NCBI GenBank assembly: GCA_950295325.1
Contig: OX485805.1
Span: forward strand, 45,594,758-45,658,757
DNA from: Polytrichum commune
Lineage: Eukaryota; Streptophyta; Polytrichopsida; Polytrichales; Polytrichaceae
Length of the DNA stretch: 64,000 bases
Direction: 5' to 3'
Shown: in pieces, positions 12,098 to 22,200 of the stretch
How positions within the stretch are numbered: the first letter of the stretch is position 1
Layout: every line of letters starts with the position of its first letter
Made by a program: the position numbers and the translations under genes
Notes under the pieces: model-generated
Database searches by the model: none
The model's input: only the letters and a program-made list of their open reading frames with translations
What the model was told of the DNA's origin: nothing

Positions 12098-13755
12098 CTA
12101 CACCCGGATAATTTACTTAGTATCACATGGTATTTTGTGTCATTGTGGTAACTTTTGTAACAAATAAGGTATGTGGGTGTTATTTGGTTTTTTTTTAATG
12201 TTCTTGTTTTTTCATTGATTATCTTTATGCAAGACGATTTGTTTTGTAGTAGAAAATCTACAATGAAATGTATGTAAAAAAACAGATCAAAAATCAGACC
12301 TCCTCTTATTTAGTTATGGTTATTAGGAGTGCAAGTTTGTTGATTTCTTAACTGAATACATAAGGTCTCCCAACTATGTTCCATGTTGAGTGGAAAGTAG
12401 TTATTAGTATTTGAAGACGTAGTCCAATCTCTTTTAACACGTGTGTTTTTATGAGGTCTTTATGATGCGTTCTATTTGATCCTCTTTAAACCACACACCA
12501 ATTTAATCTAGGGGTCCAACTAAGAAAACTAGCCGCTTAAGACCCATCTACCTTAAGTTTACAAGTACTGACATCCCAACTTACTTTTAGTTCAAACAAT
12601 TTTAGTTTGGTATATTATGCATCATAACATTTATGTGATGAATTATTGTCAATGATGATTGACATTTGGATGAAAAAAAAACACTTAGTAAGTTACAATA
12701 TTTACAACATTATACAGTTACAAACAAAACTAAGTACACTTTGAACAAGTGCAACAAACAAAGCCATTTATGAGTCGTAAACATGTTCTTGCATGCCTGA
12801 GGTTTGCTCAAAGGTATGAGAATTGGAACATTGATGATTGGAAACACATGACTTTTAGTGACGAGACAAAGATAAATAGGTTTAACTCAAATGGTAGGTC
12901 ATGGTGTTGGATTGGAGATGGAGAACGCACTGGACCTCGACATGTCCATCAGACCGTGAAACATGGTGGTGGATCGGTGATGATTTGGGGACGCATGACA
13001 TCTTTTGGGCCAAGAACATGGTACATAATTGAATGTAGGATGGATATGCATCTGTACAAATTTATTTTAAAAAAACTCTTGTGGTCCACTATACAAAATT
13101 ACAATTTGGATCCAAGTAGGTTGGTCTTTCAACATGATAATGATCCCAAGCACACGAGCAAGATTTAGATCCCGTTGAACACTTCTAGGCACTTCTCAAA
13201 CGGCGCTTGAACAAATTTACAACACCTCCAAGAGGTATGCAAGAAATGTGGGAGTGTGTGTGTTCAACGTATCTCAATTTCAATGAACATAATTGCATGG
13301 CGCTTTATGAGAGCATGCCACGAAGAATTGACGTTGTGTTGAAGAGAAGGGGTTGCAAGACCAATTATTAAAAAAATTATAGGCAACTTGAGCAAAATTG
13401 AGAATCAGTACATACTTTCTCATTTGGCTTTGCAACACACTTTCTTATTATTAATGTAATGTGAACTTTTGCATACACCTGCAAATGTTTGTGCAATATC
13501 ATATCCAAAATTCAAATCCGAAAAAGAGCATGTGAATTGTTCATGGTTGTCTGTTGAAGATGAATTTGTTCAAAATGTACTCAATTTTGTTCTTAACTGT
13601 AAATCTATAATGTCTATTTTTTTAAATTTTTTTATAAGGAATGACAAATGATGTAAGATTTACATTTATTGTTGGTGACATTGCACGAGCGGTTTACAAT
13701 TAGTATTGAGCAATGCAAGTAGAATTGGCGACACTAAATATTATACGTGGTGTAG
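12098..13755 (+). mobile_element. Tc1/mariner-type transposon, inactivated
   Basis: The left end CTACACCCGGATAATTTA and the right end (reverse complement CTACACCACGTATAATATTT) are diverged inverted repeats around a Tc1-like transposase remnant. Internal blocks such as GTATTGAGCAATGCAAGTAG near the right end recur in the 303-bp derivative at 52281-52583, which confirms the family. TA precedes the left end, but no clean TA follows the right end. The left end lies only 186 bp upstream of the CBP20 start codon. Confidence 0.72.
12749..13371 (+). pseudogene. Tc1-like DDE transposase, internally deleted
   Basis: The first part (12749-13168) reads FSDETKINRF, then VKHGGGSVMIWG and FQHDNDPKHT, covering the first two catalytic Asp residues of Tc1-type transposases. 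The reading then jumps to DLDPVEHF, followed by LLKRRLNKF and YESMPRRIDVVLKRRG, in another frame up to a TAA at 13369-13371. Roughly 30 residues that normally separate the second Asp from the last acidic catalytic residue are missing. A TAG replaces the usual Trp after DLDPVEHF. The N-terminal DNA-binding domain is absent. The gene is dead and could not have moved the related miniature copies in its present form. Confidence 0.85.
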
Positions 13756-15135
13756 ATCATAAAGTAGAACAGGCAGGCACATATGCTAATTGTTCCAACA
13801 TCCAATCAAACCGGGTATCTACCCGTGTATGACGGTAGTGTGAAACGGATGTTTTGTCATGCACTCCATAACGGGCCTTGGTTATGGTTTAGGGCCCTTA
13901 ACCTCTACTCTAGGAATTTGTAGCCCGCATCGGGCCTCTTATAAGGTAATTGGGGTGTTCGTTTTTCATGTTCTTCAACTTCTACCGATAAGATTTACAC
14001 AACGAAAATTTGTGTTGCACTAGCAAATTTGCAATGAAGCATCAACAAAAATTGGATTGATAATTGGAGCTCTTCTAATTTAGTTAGAGTCATCAATAGC
14101 GCATGTTTTGTTGAACACATAGGTCCTTCCAATCGTCTCTGGTATTGAGTTTGGAGTAGCTAATAAAATTTGAAGACGTAGTTCAATGTCTTTTGAGCAA
14201 GTGTTTTTATGGTGTTTTGTTTTTTGATCCTCACCTAAGCACACACCAACCAAATACAAGTGACTGATTAAGCAAAGTAGTTGAATAACACAAGCAAATC
14301 TTACATACACATTTTGTTTTAAATTGTACTATGTGGATATAGATTTTGATGTGACATCTTGGTATATAGTGAAAGGTTGTTTTCTTGCAAGGTAGTTATT
14401 TTCTACACACCCACATGAAGTGACTTGAACAAATTTTTATGAATATTCTATATCATCCAATATAAAGAGAGAATACCAATTTGTATGAACTTCATAGGTT
14501 TGTTTAACCCCTCAACGCTTTTAGCATGTACATACAACTTGTGTGTTTCTTATTTATTTATCCTAAACGTAAGAATTCTTCATATGAGCACTTTCCAATC
14601 TATTTTAGTGTTCATATGTCTAGAAGAATAACCTTGCAAGACAACAAGTTATCACCATCTGACAAAAAATCACATCACAATGTATATTCACATTACACAA
14701 TTCCCAAAACATCTTATGTACAAGAGAAATGAGTTTTAAGTACATCTAGACTTAGGCTTGAAGTCTAGACATAATGAAAAATGTGTATGTGCACTTCTAA
14801 CAATGGACCTTATGAAAGATATGACATATACTAGTCTTAGATGTAGATTGCATCACTTGTTACAACATGTCTTAGTTGCATACACAATGGGCTATCTGTT
14901 AAATAGCCATCTAGAGTGATTGTTTGACCACATTGCGTCTCAAAGTATGTATGGTTAGGGTTTTGTCATATTATTCAGGTATCTTTTCCCAAAGAATGTA
15001 TTTTTTGGTAACGTGCATGTTATGATGGTGCAAAAAACAAACCTTCAATTGCCTTATTATATATTAGAGAAGCCTTTTGTCCATGTTTAATGAAATCCTT
15101 GGTAGAGCTCCAAATCAAGCTTGAAACATGTTTAA
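13756..15135. other. AT-rich intergenic, no gene
   Basis: Contains a piece of the dispersed repeat at about 14.16-14.27 kb (TTTTTATGGTGTT followed by GATCCTCACCTAA) and a small hairpin at about 14.75 kb (TCTAGACTT/AAGTCTAGA). No coding exon is recognisable. Confidence 0.5.
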
Positions 15136-15735
15136 CCCCTAAAGGACCGTAAGGCCCCCAGGGGGCTTTTGATTCTAGAAAAGTGCAAATTGGATAAGAT
15201 TGTTCCAAAGAAGCCCAAATTTGCGGGGAGAGGACCCTGGCTGTTTTTGCGAGATGGATCCAATGGTCTTTTCCGATCAGAAAATGATGAAGGATTGGAT
15301 TTTTGGCGAATTCTTTGAGTGAACAAAAATTTCAGTTTTTGGGCCCAATCTCATTGCTTGGAAACTTCAGAGTCCCATATCTTTTTTTCCACACCTCAGA
15401 ATTTGACGAAAAAAAATCCACATGAGGGTCATAATGTTCTTTACATGTGGTAAAAATTTCAGATGTTTTGGAGCACTTCTAAGCAATCTGATTCCAGCAT
15501 AAGTACGAAGTACCCCCTGCCCGAACAATTTCCATCAATCTTCTCAACGGTGGCAATTTCTCAGAAATTGTGCGATCTTGTTGATCTTTTTTTCATAAAC
15601 AAGCTATGTAAGTCTTCTTTAGTTTCAACGGTGCCGATCGTGAAAATTACCCCACACTAATAAGAAATTGAGCTTGCTACAAGAGCTAATCAAGAAAACA
15701 TGACCTAAGCTAAAACACCCCCGGTCCTTTAGGGG
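15136..15735. mobile_element. piggyBac-like miniature element flanked by TTAA
   Basis: The element is bounded by TTAA at 15132-15135 and 15736-15739. The left end is CCCCTAAAGGACC and the right end is its exact complement, GGTCCTTTAGGGG. A TTAA duplication with C-rich short inverted ends is the signature of piggyBac-superfamily transposons. The 600-bp interior has no transposase. Both ends and the TTAA are intact, so the insertion looks fairly young. Confidence 0.75.
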
Positions 15736-15739
15736 TTAA

Positions 15740-17502
15740 GGATCAATGCTTGAACATGTTTAGCATGTTCACTATAATAAGTGTGGATTCTTGTTTAATA
15801 GTGAATGACTCATATGAGATCTTTATCAAGTTCTTTCCATATCACTTTCCTCGAGTGTCAAGAAGTGTAACCTTTCAACACAACGAGCTGTCACTATCCA
15901 CTAAAGAGTCACGTCACACTATATTGTCATGTCCTACACTAAAAACATTTGTCTGTATGAGAAGCCCAAAATGTGCCCTAAAGAGTTTGGAGGTTAAATC
16001 CTAAATGCACAAGTTGCTAAAAAAGTCGGATGTGATTGTTATTACAAATGTGTTTCATTATATCTATAAATTTATCTTTCCTTTTTCCACATGCAACCAG
16101 TGGAATTCTACATTATCTCGAGCAAACCCAATGAGATTATGTATTAACTACTTCTTGTAATGAACCCTAAATTACACGGGACCCTTGAGGGCCTTTCTTG
16201 CTATATATTTTATCATCTGGAGAAAGTAACACGGTTAATCATTTGAATATGATTGGGTTTTTCCACCAAGTTATGTTGTTTTTTTTTGGGGGGGGGGGGA
16301 GGGGAACACATGAGGCAATTGACCACCTGACTAGTTTTCGGTCAAGTAGAGAGATGATTTCATGATTGGGAATTGAATTGCCAACCACTCCATTTAGTTT
16401 GGGTTTTCCACCAAGTTATGATTCTCATACATCCAACTGAAACAAAAATGAAGCAATTTTAGTTTACTTTGGCTATTTAGAGATTTTGAAGAAATTTTTT
16501 CAAGGAAAATTCTTTTGAACTAATCTGGTGGAGATCATTGACAATGATTTGTATACAAACCATATGGGAGTGTTATAGAATTCACTATCTTGGCAAGATC
16601 ATGAGTTGTGCTTTTGTGAGAAAGGAAGGCTCGGGGGGGGGGGGGGGGGGGATACATAGGATTAACAAAGTTAGCAAAATTAGGTGAGGAACATGAACAT
16701 AAGTTGAGCTACACATCAAAGGGAGAAAAAAATGAAATATTGTAAAAAGTAGGTGTTTTACATGCTTGAGTTGTTCCTCACCAAGAGGCATCAATAACTC
16801 TCAATTCAAACATGCCAATATGGCTTAATCAAATTTGAAAAATAAAAAGGATCTAATGTTCATATTCTTCAGAAAGCTTGGGACCCACAATTACCCTAAC
16901 ACTGACGGGCATCAAGCAACATGTGTCTATATAAAAATCGTAGTGGTCATGCTAACTTATACGTACATATTCCTTGTCTATTCCTGATTGAATACAAGGA
17001 GGCACATTATCACCTGTAATCGATGACCGGTCCATAATCTGATCACCTCGTCCGGTAACAAACACGTGTCACCTTACTATCGATTGTAGAAATCACCCCA
17101 ACACCTTGCTCATTGTTGCTGCTGCAACTCAACAAGTTGGGCTCCTACTGGAGGTCGTGACGAGAGGGACTTCTCGAATCCATAACTAGTCACTCAATTA
17201 AGTGGAGGGCACTTCCAACAACTCTTGCATTTTCTCAGCAAAGACATTTCATCCATATCCTATAGTTTACATTCATAAACAGACCGGTTAAATCTCACAA
17301 CATAACGAACGAGAATCGATGGATGTAGCAGCTTGTCATCCACTCTCCTCTCTCCCGTTACGTAATTCATTATCTAATTCGTAATGAATTGATCGGCGTG
17401 ACGAGAGGGCTCCCTGAATCCAGTACCTACTTCGTAAACGATTTAATCGACAATTCTACCAGAGGCCTCATCCGAAGAGTCCGCATTTTGGATTTCGTGT
17501 TG
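15740..17502. other. intergenic DNA downstream of the AAA-ATPase
   Basis: Holds a poly-T/poly-G junction at about 16.28-16.31 kb, a run of 19 G at 16633-16651, and a block at 16.33-16.41 kb (ATTGCCAACCACTCCATT) that recurs near 41.43 kb. No coding exon is seen. The first few hundred bases upstream of 17502 should be the 3' untranslated region of the minus-strand AAA-ATPase. Confidence 0.45.
16633..16651 (+). repeat. poly-G run
   Basis: Nineteen consecutive G. Similar G or C runs occur at about 16.29, 24.74, 27.27, 34.22, 37.39 and 44.01 kb. Confidence 0.9.
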
Positions 17503-20500
17503 CTACGGGCGATCATCAACCTCAGCATTGAGGTCGGAAACCCTCCTGGAGCTCTCTGCTCGTCGCCTAACCAATTTGCGGGGATCTTTGGGGAAGTTCT
17601 GCAAATCAGACATGTCGATACTCGGCTGATCGAAAGGGGAGCGATCATCCGGGACTTTGTCTGATGTCTGCTCTTCTTCATGCATGTCGACCTTGGCCAG
17701 GGGGATTTCGGAGACCCATTTTGTTCTCCCGAGTGTGTCGAGGAGCCCTTCCAATGCGGCCGTGGGATTGCGTTTCTTTTTCAACATGAGCTCGCTGACC
17801 TCCGCAGGCGCGATGGCCTTGTTGGCGATGGCGGCCTCGATCTCGGGGAACAAGTCGTGCCATTCGAGACCGAGGTTGTTTCTGGCTAGGGTTTGGAACG
17901 CGGGAAACCCGCACCACGACATGTGGATGTGTTTGTCCATCCTGCCTGCGCGAAGCAGCGCCTTGTCCAGTTTCTCGATGTAGTTCGTGGTGAAGATGAT
18001 GATGCGTTCACGTCCGCAGCATGACCACAAGCCATCAGTGAAGTTGAGCAGCCCGGAGAGTGTAACTCGACTTGCCTGCAAACCAAGTTCGGGTTTACCG
18101 CCTCAATTATCATCTAACCACATTTGAAGTGCCTCCAAAAGACACAGTAGATTGACTATTATGAATGCATGCTGCAACATTCTAGAGGTTTCCTGTTGCG
18201 ATCAAGTTGACTTTAGAGGTCCGGTTAGCTGATGATTCTTCCTCGATTCAACAAAAGCGAGTATTCTAATTGATACTCGCGGAAATCCTAAGTTTCGTCG
18301 TCAATGATCATCCAATGAAGCTTTCAAGAGAAGGTTTGAGATTATTTGAGTTCGGGACTACCACCTGATTTGTTATCCTACCGCATTTGTAGTGCCTCCG
18401 AAAAACAGAAATGATTGACTATTCCATGATTCGGTTGCAATCAGGTTCAATTTAAGAGGTCTAGTCAGGTAATAATTCTTTCTCAACTCAAGAAAAGCGA
18501 GCATTTCATTTGAAACTCGCTGAAACTACGAGTTCCCTCGTAAATGATTATCCAATGAAGCTTTCAAGAGAAGGTTCGAAATGATACAGTATAAATTCAA
18601 TGACTGCAAAACGCATCCGCTGGAGATAATTAACGACCCGGTAACGAAGGTAATTAAGCTATCCAGCGAAGAATTTGTCTGAAGAATCTGGAGCTATGTT
18701 CTATTGTTGGAGAGGTTGCAGTTACCTCGTCAGGAGTGCCTGCAGCTCCCCGACCTGATCTACCAGGACCAGCCATGACATCATCCTTAACCTTCTGGGC
18801 CTGAGCACGCTCAGCAACGTCAATGGAGCAGTCGATATCCTCGATCACAATCACAGACCGGTTCGTCGTCTGAATAAGCAATTTGCGAAGCTCAGAATTC
18901 GATGCAACTTCCGTGAGCTCCACATCGTACACATCATACTGCAGGAAGTTTGCGATGGCTGCAATCATGCTTGATTTTCCTGTCCCGGGTGGCCCGTAGA
19001 GAAGGTATCCCCTCTTCCACGCTTTCCCTGCCTTCTGGTAAAATGCCTCTCCATTGGTGAAGTCCAAGAGATCCTCCTTAATCTCCTCTTTCAGGTCCGG
19101 GTCCATTGCTAAAGTGTCGAACGTCGACGGATGCTTGAATGGCACCGACTCCCATGCCTTCCCGCCCCTAAACCTGTATAATCAAATCAAATTTTCGAAA
19201 TGCAGGATGTTAGTCATCAGAATCTTGATTCTTACAACTCGACAACACTTAGACACTCCCTCCAAGCTGCAGTCAATCAGTGACAGATCACAGGGAGAAC
19301 TAGGAGGGGAATCTTGCCCTCTTTGCATACAAATATCAGTGGCTGGAAGGAATGTAGTATGCCAATATAATGAGAAATTTTCAGTTTTCCATCTCTCGTT
19401 CAAGAAAGAGGATCTTTAGGTCACATCAGTTTAAGATCGACCTTCACCATCCATTGAAGGTCTTACGTGTTCACTCTGTTATCTTCACTAGTTTGGAGGT
19501 AACCACAAAAAAAGAAAAAAGAAAAAAGAAAAGTGTATGTATAGCGAGTTCAAGAAACAGAAGATTTTGGTTCTTCGATGGTTTGTACACGCATGCGATC
19601 CTTTCAATTTTTCGAAGAAGAATAAGTCCCGCTTGAGACAACGATTAGCACACCGATTAAATTTTGCGATGGTATAGGAGGACGAGGATGAACTCTACCC
19701 GTTGTTGGTTTTGATGTTGGTGTAGAGGAGGCGGTCGCGGGAGCGATCCTTGACCTCCCCGGCGACGTCGATGATATGCTGCACGTACGCATCCAGGACT
19801 CGGCTCTTGTCGCCCTTGCGCATCTTGAGCGTATATTTGCGCTTCTCGTCCATCGGTGCTTCACTGCCCCAGGAGTTGAAGCCTCCCGCCTGCGGTCGCG
19901 CGGACACCTCGTGCGACCACCAGAGCGTGGCGCCCTGAAAGGATTCCTCCACCGACTCGTTGTGCGCGAGCGAGAAGGTGTTCTGCGTCGCGTTCCGGGG
20001 GCGGCACAAGTTCACGTGTTGCGCAGCCATGGCGGTCGGGGAGCTCAGGTACGCCTGGTGCAAACAAATGTACGTTATATTCGATTAAGGTAGCCGATTG
20101 AAGGTGGCGATACAAAAAATTATCGAAGATTGAACCATTATCATTCCTACATAAGTACAATTTGGAAGGCTCCCAAACAGTCATCCAACTCTTTTAAAAA
20201 TTTGAGCGACATCATCCTGTACGCAAAGTGTATGTTCATTTCATTGAGGTATCCAATTGAAGGTGGCGACACAAACGTTTATCAAAGTTAGAACAATTGT
20301 CATTCCTACATGACAAAAATTAGGCAGGTGCCCGAATAGTCAGTCATCCGAGTCCTTCAAGTTTGAGCGACATCATCCTGTTCACAAAGTGGCGATACAA
20401 AAATCTATCGAAGTATGAACTATTGTAGTATTTACAGTACGATAATATGAACAGGTTCTTGAACACTCATCCCAGACCTTACAGTTTGAGCGCAACGTCA

Positions 20501-21257
20501 TCCTGAATAGTTATAAAAGTCGTAGAAGAAGTGCTGAGAATTGAAACGAATGTTGGACAGAATGATAACCTCAGTTTTGAAATATGAAGTTAAAGGATTT
20601 GACACTGGCCTGCGCATGGTCGTAGAAATACATGAACAAGAATTATTGTCATTCCTAGATAACTACAATTTGGACCGGTTTCGTAACAGTCACCCGAGTG
20701 ATTAATGTTTGAACGACATCGTCCTAAATTGTGATAAAAGTTAAAGAAGTGGTGGTGAGAAATGGAATGAATGCTCGATAGAATGATAAAATCCTTAGTT
20801 TTGAGAATTTGAAGTTAAAGGATTAGGCACTGGTCTGCACATGGTCATAGAACTACATGAACATGAACCATTAACATCCCTACATAAGTACAATTTGGAC
20901 AGGTTTCGTAGAAGTCATTCGAGTTTCCGCGACATCAACCTGAACTGTGATAAAAGTTGGAGAAGTGACGAGAAATGAAATGCATGTTCCACAGAATGAT
21001 ATTATCCTTATGTTTCAGAATTTGACATTGAAGGATTTGGCACTGACCTGCACATGATCGTAGATCTCGTTGCCCCCGGCGCCGTAGAACTCCGGGATGT
21101 CGAAGAAGACGTAGGGCATGAATTGGTGCAGGAGGCGACGCACCCAGGTATGGAAGATGGTGGTGTACTCCTTAGGAAGCAAATTCTGCAGGAACCCCAA
21201 CACACCGAGCATCGCCGCCCAAAACGTCCACAATTCCATGCCGCCACCGACCTTCAT
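17503..21257 (-). CDS. BCS1-like AAA-ATPase (plant AAA-ATPase/OM66-HSR4 type)
   Basis: Members of this plant family are membrane-anchored AAA+ ATPases of mitochondria or ER, often stress-induced. Four exons (minus strand): 21257-21048, 20054-19699, 19173-18726 and 18075-17503. All have GT-AG introns and matching phases and give 528 residues, normal for the family. The N-terminus has a hydrophobic stretch (FWAAMLGVLGFLQNLLP) and an AAA-associated domain (YVFFDIPEFYG). The ATPase core shows Walker A GPPGTGKSS (249-257), Walker B VIVIED (296-301), sensor Asn in FTTN (369), and arginine fingers in LLRAGRMD (380, 383). RMDKHIHMSW is typical of the plant BCS1-like group. The C-terminal tail is charged and low in complexity. 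The start is the upstream ATG at 21257; the ATG at 21239 is an alternative. All key residues are present. A paralogue begins at 61739 on the same strand. Confidence 0.93.
18112..18590. repeat. two tandem units in AAA-ATPase intron 3
   Basis: Two diverged copies of about 240 bp. Each contains GTAGTGCCTCC or GAAGTGCCTCC, GATTGACTATT, AAAAGCGAG and the shared block CCAATGAAGCTTTCAAGAGA (near 18313 and 18553). Together they fill most of the 650-bp intron. Confidence 0.8.
20077..21065. repeat. tandem array in AAA-ATPase intron 1 that copies the exon 1 junction
   Basis: About five diverged units share CATTCCTACATAAGTACAA, a TTTGGA(C/A)(A/C)GG-like block and TTTGAGCGACATCATCCTG. The last two or three units, with a period of about 213-225 bp, also contain copies of the exon 1 end and donor: the functional one at 21041-21065 and degraded ones at about 20828-20850 and 20603-20625. 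On the coding strand the true donor CAG|GTCAGT has become CAG|ACCAGT and CAG|GCCAGT in the copies. Confidence 0.82.
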
Positions 21258-21429
21258 ACCTCCGGCTGCCGTGGAAGTTCAAGGCAATTTCTTTCTACTG
21301 CAATGATACTTATTAGAAATTGCGCAGAGAGCGATTGGAAGGAATGCTTTGCTTTGCCAGGTTTCAGTGGAGTTTGCAAGTAGCTGGAAACACAGAATGT
21401 AGATTTTCTCAAATGTTCGTTGTTCCGCA

Positions 21430-22200
21430 ATTCACCGCAATTCCTCAATTGAAGTGACTCATCAGAGTCCGCAGTGGTGGTGTAAGGCTTCCAAAATTCG
21501 GCCACAATCTAGTTTATTCCAGGGGAAAGGCGACCAGATGACACGCAGATTTTCAGTGCAAACCCTCGCGAACTCAATCGAATCCAGGCTACAAATTAAG
21601 CGACGAATTTTGGAGTGGCGGAGTCTTTCGAATTGGAGCCTCTCTCGTCAAATTCCGCAGGGAAGGAATGCTTCAACTATTGATGCTGGACTCTGACGCA
21701 AGGCCACCAGACAGAATGTAAAATCCTCAGCACATTGTTCTGCAAAGCACCGCAATTCGTTTGAAGTTTGTCTTCAGAAGCAACTGACCTCCGTATTGGA
21801 GGAGTGATTCAAAGTTCAGCCAAAGTTTGAAGCTAGTTCATCCCACGGCAAGCCGACCAGATGACTCGCAGATTCTCAATACAAATCCCCCGCTAAATCC
21901 CTCAACTCAATCGAATCCAGTCAACAAGAGCAGCTCAAATTCGAAGTCCGTAACCCCTGTTTGCCAAAAGCTGATGGTGTAGAACTCTCAGTACATTACT
22001 CCACAAATCACCGCAATTGAGTAGAAGTGACTCATCAGAAGCAACTGATGAGCTTCATAGTGGAGTTATAATGTTTCCAAACTCGGCCAAACCTTCAAAG
22101 CTAAGCTCCCAGATGGCACGCAGGTTTTCCATTACGAAAATTTTGCAAAAATTCCTCAACTTAATCCAATCCAGCCAACAAAAGCAACAAAACATAAGCA
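21430..22200. repeat. three tandem units upstream of the AAA-ATPase
   Basis: Three diverged units begin near 21430, 21747 and 22008. Each carries a CACCGCAATT(C/G)-like block, AAGTGACTCATCAGA or a variant, a CGACCAGATGACNCGCAGAT-type block, and CTCAATCGAATCCAG or a variant. They cover the promoter or 5' untranslated region of the AAA-ATPase whose start codon is at 21257. Confidence 0.75.

Noticed and set aside
19776..20093. plus-strand frames opposite AAA-ATPase exon 2
   Set aside because: These are antisense shadows of a GC-rich coding exon.
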